A stretch of DNA of 5,094 nucleotides from Weeksellaceae bacterium. GTDB taxonomy: Bacteria; Bacteroidota; Bacteroidia; Flavobacteriales; Weeksellaceae. The notes under the pieces were generated by a model. It was not told the DNA's origin. It ran no database searches and worked only from the letters and a program-made list of their open reading frames with translations. Numbering within the stretch: position 1 is the first letter of the stretch; each line of letters opens with the position of its first letter. The stretch spans positions 1 to 5,094 of the forward strand of contig JAKOOI010000522.1 of the NCBI GenBank assembly GCA_022701475.1, in the 5' to 3' direction. The position numbers were made by a program, and so were the translations under genes. Of this stretch, positions 1 through 5,028 are shown in pieces.

Positions 1-386
1 TCGATAAGATGGGAATGGTGGACGCACCTGACCTGGTTAATGGAAATATGGTTCTGCTGGGTGACGCAGGATATTGCCCCACCGCCCTGTCGGGAATGGG
101 GGCATCGCTTTCGATCTACGGAGCAAAGGCATTGTCGCATTTTATCAGCAAAACACCTGATAACCTAACGACCGCCTGCAATATTTATAATGGATTGATG
201 CAGCCCATCATTCACAAATTCCAGCGTAATGCCAGAATCAACGCCACTTCTTTTATCCCTGCTGATGAACAGCGGCTACATCGTTTTATCAATACTTTCA
301 GGGCGGCTTCCGACATCGAGCTTAAAAAGATTATGACTGACCCGATCATACTCACCGAAGATCAGTTGAACTTTAAAATCAGCTAA
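1..386 (+). CDS. FAD-dependent monooxygenase, C-terminal part (5' end outside the window)
   Basis: The reading frame is open from the window edge (codons begin at base 3) and ends at TAA 384-386. The ATG at base 9 is unlikely to be the true start, because the frame continues upstream and the FAD-binding N-terminus is missing. Seen: the block GDAGYCPTALSGMGAS at bases 60-107, followed by a long helix-rich tail. In flavoprotein hydroxylases of the UbiH/PHBH/TetX group (FAD_binding_3), the GD motif contacts the FAD ribose, and the P..L.G.GA stretch lies along the pyrophosphate and isoalloxazine. Such enzymes use NAD(P)H and O2 to hydroxylate aromatic or polyketide-like substrates in the cytoplasm. 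The substrate cannot be told from this fragment. The 'GDAxYCPxxLSGxGxS' form differs from the 'GDAAHxMxPxxGxG' form of TetX, so I would not call it a tetracycline-inactivating enzyme. It is probably co-transcribed with the membrane protein starting three bases downstream. Confidence 0.85.
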   Translation, partial: DKMGMVDAPDLVNGNMVLLGDAGYCPTALSGMGASLSIYGAKALSHFISKTPDNLTTACNIYNGLMQPIIHKFQRNARINATSFIPADEQRLHRFINTFRAASDIELKKIMTDPIILTEDQLNFKIS

Positions 387-389
387 ATA

Positions 390-770
390 ATGAACTTTAA
401 AAAAATATTTTCCATTGTCATTGGATTTGTTACCATTGGTCTTTTAAGTTCGGTATTTGCTAAAATACAGGGCATTTTATTTCCCGCTTCTATGCAGCTG
501 TTTAGCCAGGTCACATGGACCTCTTACGATATCATTCAGCTTATCATTAAATTAGTATGCGTTTATCTTAGTTGTATTGCAGGAGGTATCGTCATATCAT
601 TATGTGGCGGGGAAAAAAGGGAGTATTACCTAACGGGAATCAGCATGATCCTGATCGTAATATGGTTGTGGATAAGCACCGTTCACCCCTTATGGTTCTG
701 GGCATTATTGCTCACAGGAATTATCCCTTTTATTCTAACGGGAAGCAAAATTAAGCGGATTGTCCAATAA
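390..770 (+). CDS. Small four-helix integral membrane protein of unknown function
   Basis: This 126-residue protein starts at ATG 390, three bases after the stop of the monooxygenase, and ends at TAA 768-770. The tight spacing implies co-transcription and probably translational coupling. I see four hydrophobic segments, roughly residues 6-24, 47-71, 80-97 and 100-117, with a short basic N-terminus (NFKK) and a basic C-terminus (GSKIKRIVQ). That suggests both ends are cytoplasmic. A proline-containing, possibly amphipathic stretch (26-40) separates helices 1 and 2. The GGEKREYY loop (73-80) between helices 2 and 3 is the only strongly polar region. I see no catalytic motif and do not recognise the family. 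A 60-base sample (541-600) is about 30% GC, well below the monooxygenase fragment upstream. A partner or export role for the monooxygenase is possible but rests only on adjacency. Confidence 0.75.
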   Translation: MNFKKIFSIVIGFVTIGLLSSVFAKIQGILFPASMQLFSQVTWTSYDIIQLIIKLVCVYLSCIAGGIVISLCGGEKREYYLTGISMILIVIWLWISTVHPLWFWALLLTGIIPFILTGSKIKRIVQ

Positions 771-950
771 AGTCAGGAATACGGATAAAGTTAAATGAAA
801 AATAAAAGACCTGCTTGAATTTTTTTAGGCAAAAGTTCCATAAAATCAGCAAAATAAGCAGCAGAAAAAAGAATTGAATAGAATGCACTGTATAGAAGTC
901 AGGGAGCAGGTAATTAATGAATATTAAAAATAATCTCGACTGATGGTGCT

Positions 951-975
951 TGCTTAAATTATTAAGCATTATTTA
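951..975 (+). terminator. Weak AT-rich hairpin, possible terminator of the upstream pair
   Basis: A perfect 7-base inverted repeat (TGCTTAA at 951-957, TTAAGCA at 962-968) with a 4-base loop is followed by TTATTT. It is the only stem-loop with a T-rich tail that I find between the membrane-protein stop and the next gene. The stem has only two G:C pairs and lies about 180 bases past the stop at 770, so the call is weak. Confidence 0.25.
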
Positions 976-1009
976 ACAGACCGGTAACGGCAGGGTAATA
1001 TCGAGGATT

Positions 1010-1017
1010 TAGCTTTG
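1010..1017 (+). promoter_or_regulatory. Candidate Bacteroidetes -7 box for the phosphoesterase gene
   Basis: TAGCTTTG fits the Bacteroidetes -7 consensus TAnnTTTG at every fixed position. It would place transcription start near 1021-1024, giving a leader of about 25 bases before ATG 1049. No TTG or TTTG lies at the expected distance upstream (about 985-992 reads GTAACGGC), so the -33 half is missing or unusual. The A/T-rich leader (CCTAAAAATTAATTT) is typical of flavobacterial translation starts without a Shine-Dalgarno site. Confidence 0.45.
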
Positions 1018-1048
1018 GCCATTAAAATTTAATCCTAAAAATTAATTT

Positions 1049-3802
1049 ATGAAAAATTATTTACTGCTGCTTTGGTGCCTGGCATCGGGCCTCTGTTTTG
1101 GGCAGGAACCGGTACCGTATTTACAGAATCCCACACCGAATTCGATGATTGTAAACTGGAAGACGTCTTCTAATAACGAAACAACCGTTTATTACGGCAC
1201 TTCACCGGCCAACCTGAATGTAACGGTGACGGGAACAACCAATATCTTTTCAGATACCGGATATACCAACGACTATTATTATCATACTGCGAAGATTACC
1301 AATCTTCAAGCGAACACTAAGTATTACTACAAAATCAAAACAGGAACCCTGGAATCTTCGGTGTATAATTTCCGGACGCTTCCTCTACCCGGTCAGGCGG
1401 CCACCGCAGATGGAAAAATAAGGTTCCTGATTATGGGCGACAACCAGCTTAAAAACGAGCCAAGGTACGATTCTCTGAATTACCATGCTTACCGTAAAAT
1501 CAAGCAGCGGTTTGGGGCAGCGGCCGATCCTTCTGACAATATTGCATTGACTTTCATGGTTGGGGACCAGGTGGATGTCGGTACACTGGATCATTATGAA
1601 AATGTGCATTTTAAGAAAAACCGAAAACTTTCGCCCTACCTTCCGATTCAGACGACTGTGGGAAACCATGAAACGTACGGAACTTTAGGAATGAGCTCTT
1701 ACTATGCGCATTTCTATATCGATGAACTAAGCTATAAAAATATCACTTCAGGAAATGAAAATTACTATGCGCAGCAGGCGGGGAACGTTCTGTTCGTGAG
1801 TTTGAGCTCGGAACATACCGGCTCCGCACAGCAGCAGTGGCTGCAGCAAATCCTGAATGCCGCTGCTACCGATAATACCGTTCAGTGGATCATTTCCCTG
1901 AGCCACCGGCCTTACCAGGCGGAGCAGTACGTAGGCGACATTTCAACATGGGTGAGGAATACGGCTGTACCGATGCTTACGGCGTCCGACAAATACCTGA
2001 TGCACATTGGTGCCCATCATCACTTGTACCACAGGGGGCAGCTCAAAAATTCCCCGAATTACCAGATTATCTCCAGGGGAACGGCCTGGGACCAGTATTG
2101 GGGAATGTCTAATGAACAGGATTTTGACGATGTACAGAAAACACTGACGGACTGGACCTACCAGATTATCGAAGTAGATGTCGCCAATGGCAAGGCGGAC
2201 GTAGAAAGCTATTCGATAGGAAGTATCTACCAACAGAAAAACAGTGTGTTGGTGGACAGTTTCCACCGGTATAAAAACCTGGCTAAACCTGCAAAGCCTT
2301 CCGTTACCAATGTTTTTACAACATCTGTAAACCTGCCCCTGACATTAAACGGAAGTACATTCACCACCGCCACTCCGGAACTTCTCAATACTACTCAATT
2401 TCTTATCAGCAAAACACCGGACTTTTCCGTAATTGATAAAGAATTTTACAGGGATTTTGAAAACTGGTTCGGAAAGGACGGTGCGGGAAATCCGGACGTT
2501 ACAAAAAACCTGAACGCGGGGGTGGATATCACCAAGGCAACACTTGCAGCCAACTCAGTGACCAACGGTGTGTACTACGTGAAGTTGCGGTACAGGGACC
2601 GCAACCTTGAGTGGAGCGACTGGAGCGATGTGAAACAGTTCGAGATTACGGGAAGCGTGGTATCGAACCCGGCATTGGTTTTAAACAAAACCGAATACCT
2701 TCAGAACGAACCAATTCTCGCTACCTATACCGACGGACCGGGAAATCAGCAGGACTGGATCGGAATTTACAAAAAAGGGCAGACCCCTGCTTCCGTAACT
2801 TCGCAAACCTATAAATACACGAACGGGCAGACTTCAGGAACGGCAAATTTCAATACGGGATTGGCCGCGAAAGGACAATATTTTGCAGGATTTTTTGCCA
2901 ATAACGGATATACTGAAATTACCGGCAGAAAGAGCTTTTATGTCGGTCCGAAAGTGGTTCTGCAGGCTACAGCAGATTCTTATCCTGTAGGAGGAACAGT
3001 CACGATCAATTATTCCAATGGGCCGAATCTTACCAAAGACTGGATCGGAATTTATAAAATGGGCCAGGTTCCGGGGTCCGCAAATCCGTCAGCGATGTGG
3101 AGCTATGTAAACACCGCTGCGGGAACAAAGAATTTTACCGGTTTACCGAAAGGCTATTATTATGCAACGTATCTTTTGGAAGACGGCTATACCCAGATCG
3201 GAGAGAAGGTTTTTTTCAAGGTAGGCGACATCGTAACGGATCTTTGGATCAACAAGCCGGTGTATACGCTGGGTGAAAACATCACGGCATCATGGACGGA
3301 TTCTCCCGGAATCATCAAAGACTGGCTGGGCATTTATCCTCAGAGTGTACAGACACCGAACGATCAATTTACGTCATATACTTATTTTGACGGGGTGACA
3401 CAGGGGACAAAAACCATTACCGGAAATGTGAACGGGGTCCCGACCACTGCCGGAAACTACTATATGGTGATGTTTACCAACGATTCCTATACGGAAGTTT
3501 CAAACAGGGTCTCTTTTCAGGTAGTAAGCAGTTCTTTAAGCACAGGTGAATCCCAGAGCAGCACCGAGAAGAACGTGATCCTGTATCCGAATCCTGCAAA
3601 GCCGGGACAGCCAACTTTTATCAGAAGCGATTATCCTATTGAAAAAATTCAGCTCTTATCCGCTGCCGGACAATTATTGTATGAAACCAAAAACATCAAT
3701 GATCAGAAATTCTCATTGCTTAACGAAAATTTACCGAAAGGCGTTTATTTTGTTAAAGTACATACCAGAAAACTATTTACCCTGAAACTCATTATCGAAT
3801 AA
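1049..3802 (+). CDS. Secreted T9SS-exported purple-acid-phosphatase-like metallophosphoesterase (multidomain)
   Basis: A 917-residue protein. Residues 1-18 are a signal peptide (KNY, hydrophobic core, cut before Q19); C16 follows Leu, so it is not a lipobox. Residues 22-112 resemble the Fn-like N-domain of purple acid phosphatases. The calcineurin-like core, about 123-400, shows GDNQ (130-133), GDQVD (172-176), GNHE (205-208), SHRP (H286) and AHHHLYHR (322-329, matching GHVHAYER of PAPs). Metal ligands D131, D173, N206, H286, H323 and H325 are present. The Tyr that marks true PAPs is D176, and the His of DxH is Q133. Residues about 416-534 are FN3-like with WSDWS (522-526). Residues 541-826 are three DWIGIY-type repeats. 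Residues 843-917 are a T9SS type A sorting domain (YPNP at 846-849, GVYFVKV at 898-904). Known of the family: phosphomonoester or diester hydrolysis outside the cell. Inferred: T9SS export across the outer membrane, then release or surface attachment, to scavenge phosphate. Substrate unknown. It is monocistronic, with its own -7 box and terminator. Confidence 0.9.
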   Translation: MKNYLLLLWCLASGLCFGQEPVPYLQNPTPNSMIVNWKTSSNNETTVYYGTSPANLNVTVTGTTNIFSDTGYTNDYYYHTAKITNLQANTKYYYKIKTGTLESSVYNFRTLPLPGQAATADGKIRFLIMGDNQLKNEPRYDSLNYHAYRKIKQRFGAAADPSDNIALTFMVGDQVDVGTLDHYENVHFKKNRKLSPYLPIQTTVGNHETYGTLGMSSYYAHFYIDELSYKNITSGNENYYAQQAGNVLFVSLSSEHTGSAQQQWLQQILNAAATDNTVQWIISLSHRPYQAEQYVGDISTWVRNTAVPMLTASDKYLMHIGAHHHLYHRGQLKNSPNYQIISRGTAWDQYWGMSNEQDFDDVQKTLTDWTYQIIEVDVANGKADVESYSIGSIYQQKNSVLVDSFHRYKNLAKPAKPSVTNVFTTSVNLPLTLNGSTFTTATPELLNTTQFLISKTPDFSVIDKEFYRDFENWFGKDGAGNPDVTKNLNAGVDITKATLAANSVTNGVYYVKLRYRDRNLEWSDWSDVKQFEITGSVVSNPALVLNKTEYLQNEPILATYTDGPGNQQDWIGIYKKGQTPASVTSQTYKYTNGQTSGTANFNTGLAAKGQYFAGFFANNGYTEITGRKSFYVGPKVVLQATADSYPVGGTVTINYSNGPNLTKDWIGIYKMGQVPGSANPSAMWSYVNTAAGTKNFTGLPKGYYYATYLLEDGYTQIGEKVFFKVGDIVTDLWINKPVYTLGENITASWTDSPGIIKDWLGIYPQSVQTPNDQFTSYTYFDGVTQGTKTITGNVNGVPTTAGNYYMVMFTNDSYTEVSNRVSFQVVSSSLSTGESQSSTEKNVILYPNPAKPGQPTFIRSDYPIEKIQLLSAAGQLLYETKNINDQKFSLLNENLPKGVYFVKVHTRKLFTLKLIIE
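2669..3526 (+). repeat. Three tandem in-frame modules of about 94 residues with a DWIGIY core
   Basis: Within the phosphoesterase, residues 541-633, 635-727 and 729-826 repeat the same plan. Each has an opening strand, a GPG/GPN/SPG turn, the core DWIGIYKKG / DWIGIYKMG / DWLGIYPQS, a Tyr/Phe-rich strand (GQYFAGFF / GYYYATYL / GNYYMVMF) and a closing strand YTEI / YTQI / YTEV followed by FxV. The Asp-Trp cores lie at residues 569, 664 and 758, so spacing is 95 and 94. At DNA level a 17-base run is identical in units 1 and 2 (2753-2769 and 3038-3054), while unit 3 is more diverged. The pattern resembles the SKICH fold (DWVGIF core) and beta-sandwich adhesion modules. I take it to be an extracellular binding or spacer region. 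The ligand is unknown. Confidence 0.85.
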
Positions 3803-3821
3803 AATTCATATCAGGCTGACT

Positions 3822-3859
3822 TAAAAATCCAATTTGTAAAATAACAGATTGGATTTTTA
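3822..3859 (+). terminator. Intrinsic terminator of the phosphoesterase gene
   Basis: The perfect 12-base arms TAAAAATCCAAT (3822-3833) and ATTGGATTTTTA (3848-3859) extend inward by one T.G wobble and two normal pairs, leaving an 8-base loop (TAAAATAA). The 3' arm itself supplies the T run. The hairpin starts 20 bases after the stop codon. Because the 5' arm has the matching A run, it could also stop transcripts arriving from the other strand. Confidence 0.85.
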
Positions 3860-3926
3860 TTTGATTATTTAAACGTTAATTATGTAGAAAATTAAGGATC
3901 ACAAAACGATTGTAAATTCCAGTAAT

Positions 3927-3939
3927 ATTGATAATCAAT
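3927..3939. promoter_or_regulatory. Short palindrome ATTGAT-A-ATCAAT, possible operator
   Basis: A perfect 6+6 base inverted repeat around a single central base lies about 60 bases upstream of the -33 element of the VOC gene. The half site ATTGAT recurs at 3995-4000, overlapping that -33 element. A dimeric regulator could bind it, but short palindromes are common in AT-rich DNA and no regulator gene is nearby apart from the tentative one at the right edge. Confidence 0.2.
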
Positions 3940-3995
3940 TTCATTTTTAATTGACCAGGTAAGAGTATTCATATCGAGCCCGGTATGATAAAAAA

Positions 3996-4025
3996 TTGAT
4001 GCGCTGTTTGTCTTGCTTATCTTTG
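3996..4025 (+). promoter_or_regulatory. Bacteroidetes-type promoter of the VOC gene
   Basis: TTG at 3996-3998, a 19-base spacer and TATCTTTG at 4018-4025 match the Bacteroidetes housekeeping consensus (TTG or TTTG, about 19 bases, TAnnTTTG). Transcription would start near 4030, leaving a leader of only about 11-14 bases before ATG 4043. This supports a separate transcript for the VOC gene, insulated from the phosphoesterase by the hairpin at 3822-3859. Confidence 0.6.
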
Positions 4026-4042
4026 TTATAAAATGAATAAAA

Positions 4043-4435
4043 ATGATTAAAATAAATAGAATTGATCATATCGTGTTAACAGTCAAAGATATCCAGGCAA
4101 CTTGTGATTTCTATGAGCGTATATTAAATATGAAAGTGGTAACATTTAATTCAGACAGAAAAGCTTTAGTATTTGGAAATCAAAAAATTAATTTGCATCA
4201 ACAAGGAAATGAAATAGAGCCAAAGGCAAACTCTGCTACGGTCGGTTCCGCTGATATGTGTTTAGTCACAGATACTAACCTGAATGAAGTCTATGAATTT
4301 TTAAAATCAAGAGATGTTGAAATTTTGTTTGACAGAATTGTCGAACGAACTGGTGCTCTGGGAAAAATATATTCTGTTTATCTAAGAGACCCAGACCTTA
4401 ATTTAATAGAGTTGAGTAATTATGCTGAAGATTAG
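4043..4435 (+). CDS. VOC-superfamily protein, GLOD5-like (glyoxalase domain-containing protein 5 family)
   Basis: A 130-residue single-domain protein of full family length. It opens with IDHIVLTVKDI (7-17), then DFYERIL (22-28), a TF..DRKAL.FG..K.NLHQ.G block (34-55), RTGA.GKIYSVYLRDPD (102-118) and NLIELSNY (120-127). This order closely follows vertebrate GLOD5 and its bacterial relatives, which are often loosely labelled glyoxalase or dioxygenase. Candidate metal ligands in the paired beta-alpha-beta-beta-beta fold are H9, H52 and E123. The reaction of this subfamily is not established, so I give no substrate. It probably acts in the cytoplasm, as no signal peptide is visible. ATG 4043 is chosen because the conserved IDHIV block starts only six residues in. 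The ATG at 4033 is in another frame and stops after five codons. A hand count over 4081-4380 gives about 33% GC, below samples from the phosphoesterase gene (57, 53 and 40%), hinting at separate origin. It has its own promoter. Confidence 0.88.
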   Translation: MIKINRIDHIVLTVKDIQATCDFYERILNMKVVTFNSDRKALVFGNQKINLHQQGNEIEPKANSATVGSADMCLVTDTNLNEVYEFLKSRDVEILFDRIVERTGALGKIYSVYLRDPDLNLIELSNYAED

Positions 4436-4636
4436 TAAAAATCAGCCACACAGCTTTTGATAGTTCTGAGAAAAACGATCTGCCCAAATAGCTTTATTAT
4501 ATGGAATAAAATACATAATCTATTTATTCATTACTTGCTGAATGTTTGGTATTCTTAAACTAATAGTTTAGTAATTAAATATATGAGTTATTTAAGTTAT
4601 ATAATCAATATATTACATTGCAATGACCTACCCAGA

Positions 4637-4666
4637 TTGTTATTTCTTTACACTGCAGAACTTTTG
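4637..4666 (+). promoter_or_regulatory. Promoter-like sequence upstream of the orphan terminator
   Basis: TTG (4637-4639), a 19-base spacer and AACTTTTG (4659-4666) fit the Bacteroidetes promoter layout with one mismatch (A instead of T at the first -7 base). It would start RNA near 4670-4673, with no start codon of a sizeable frame downstream before the terminator. Confidence 0.3.
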
Positions 4667-4670
4667 TACA

Positions 4671-4746
4671 TTTAAACAATTCTCTCACAAACCGATCAAA
4701 CATATTTAATAAAGAAGAGCCATTTCAATCGAAACGGCTCTTCTTT
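4671..4746 (+). ncRNA. Candidate small RNA of about 75 bases (speculative)
   Basis: If the promoter-like sequence at 4637-4666 is used, transcription would run about 75 bases and end at the strong hairpin 4711-4746. That would explain a good terminator lying 276 bases past the nearest stop codon. The 5' part (4671-4710) is AT-rich and largely unstructured by eye. I recognise no known RNA family. The alternative is a long 3' untranslated region of the VOC mRNA. Confidence 0.2.
4711..4746 (+). terminator. Strong hairpin terminator, probably bidirectional
   Basis: The perfect 11-base arms AAAGAAGAGCC (4711-4721) and GGCTCTTCTTT (4736-4746) continue after one A/C mismatch into four more pairs (TTTC/GAAA), closing an AATC loop; T4710 and A4747 add an outer pair. 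G:C-rich at the middle of the stem, A-rich on the 5' flank and T-rich on the 3' side, it is a typical flavobacterial intrinsic terminator that could work on either strand. It lies far from the VOC stop (4435), and about 280 bases before the next start. Confidence 0.85.
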
Positions 4747-5028
4747 AATTTGAATTAATAATAATATTTTGTGATGTGATTAAAACAATGTTAGCAAAAG
4801 TTACACCGCGGTAATATGTCACAATAAATATATGTCCCTTAAATTTAATTAATAGATTAATTATCAAATTGTAGAATGACTCACAAAACAATTTCTCTAC
4901 TGAACAACAATAGTGCAGATGATCAAATAAAGGAAGCAGATGCCTGGTAAAAACTGAAGCAGTAAAGTATTTCAGGAAAACTGACTGAAATTCCGCTTCA
5001 TTCAAGACAATTTAATAATTTTACAGGT

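Larger units (their letters stand above)
4436..5028. other. 593-base AT-rich gap without a confident gene
   Basis: I find no convincing protein gene here. The gap holds a promoter-like sequence (4637-4666), one strong hairpin terminator (4711-4746), and a weak 6-base inverted repeat (TAAACT 4556-4561, AGTTTA 4565-4570). A short minus-strand stretch (4442-4516) reads like a protein tail. A 24-codon + strand frame (ATG 4876, stop 4948-4950) lies in the same frame as the gene at 5029, separated from it by stops at 4948 and 4963. This mixture suggests a decayed or rearranged segment, possibly with a small RNA gene. I saw no insertion-sequence ends or target duplications. Confidence 0.6.

Noticed and set aside
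1..386. Possible tetracycline-degrading TetX-type enzyme
   Set aside because: The FAD motif is GDAGYCPTALSGMG and not the TetX-like GDAAHxMxPxxGxG, and the substrate-binding part is outside the window, so resistance cannot be claimed.
751..969. Minus-strand 72-residue frame rich in Phe, Leu and Ile
   Set aside because: The hydrophobic run (FFFLLLILLIL) is what poly-A/T-rich DNA yields on the opposite strand. It overlaps the end of the membrane-protein gene by 20 bases, has no promoter match that I can find, and its ATG lies inside a hairpin arm.
1049..1102. Lipoprotein signal around Cys16 of the phosphoesterase
   Set aside because: The residue before Cys is Leu, which does not fit a lipobox. 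The sequence fits an ordinary signal peptidase I site before Gln19, as is usual for T9SS cargo.
1385..2266. Minus-strand frames of 94 and 107 residues inside the phosphoesterase gene
   Set aside because: They lie wholly within a well-supported gene whose protein shows conserved catalytic motifs over the same bases, so they are antisense shadows.
4876..4950. 24-codon + strand frame (MTHKTISLL...) in phase with the gene at 5029
   Set aside because: Stops at 4948 and 4963 separate it from the downstream gene, and I cannot show that the two were once joined. No ribosome site or promoter supports it as a small gene.
4745..5005. Minus-strand 86-residue frame whose stop lies in the edge of the 4711-4746 hairpin
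   Set aside because: The position of the stop next to a bidirectional terminator is tempting, but the product has no recognisable motif, ends in an Ile/Asn-rich low-complexity tail, and no good promoter is visible upstream on that strand. I kept the region as intergenic.
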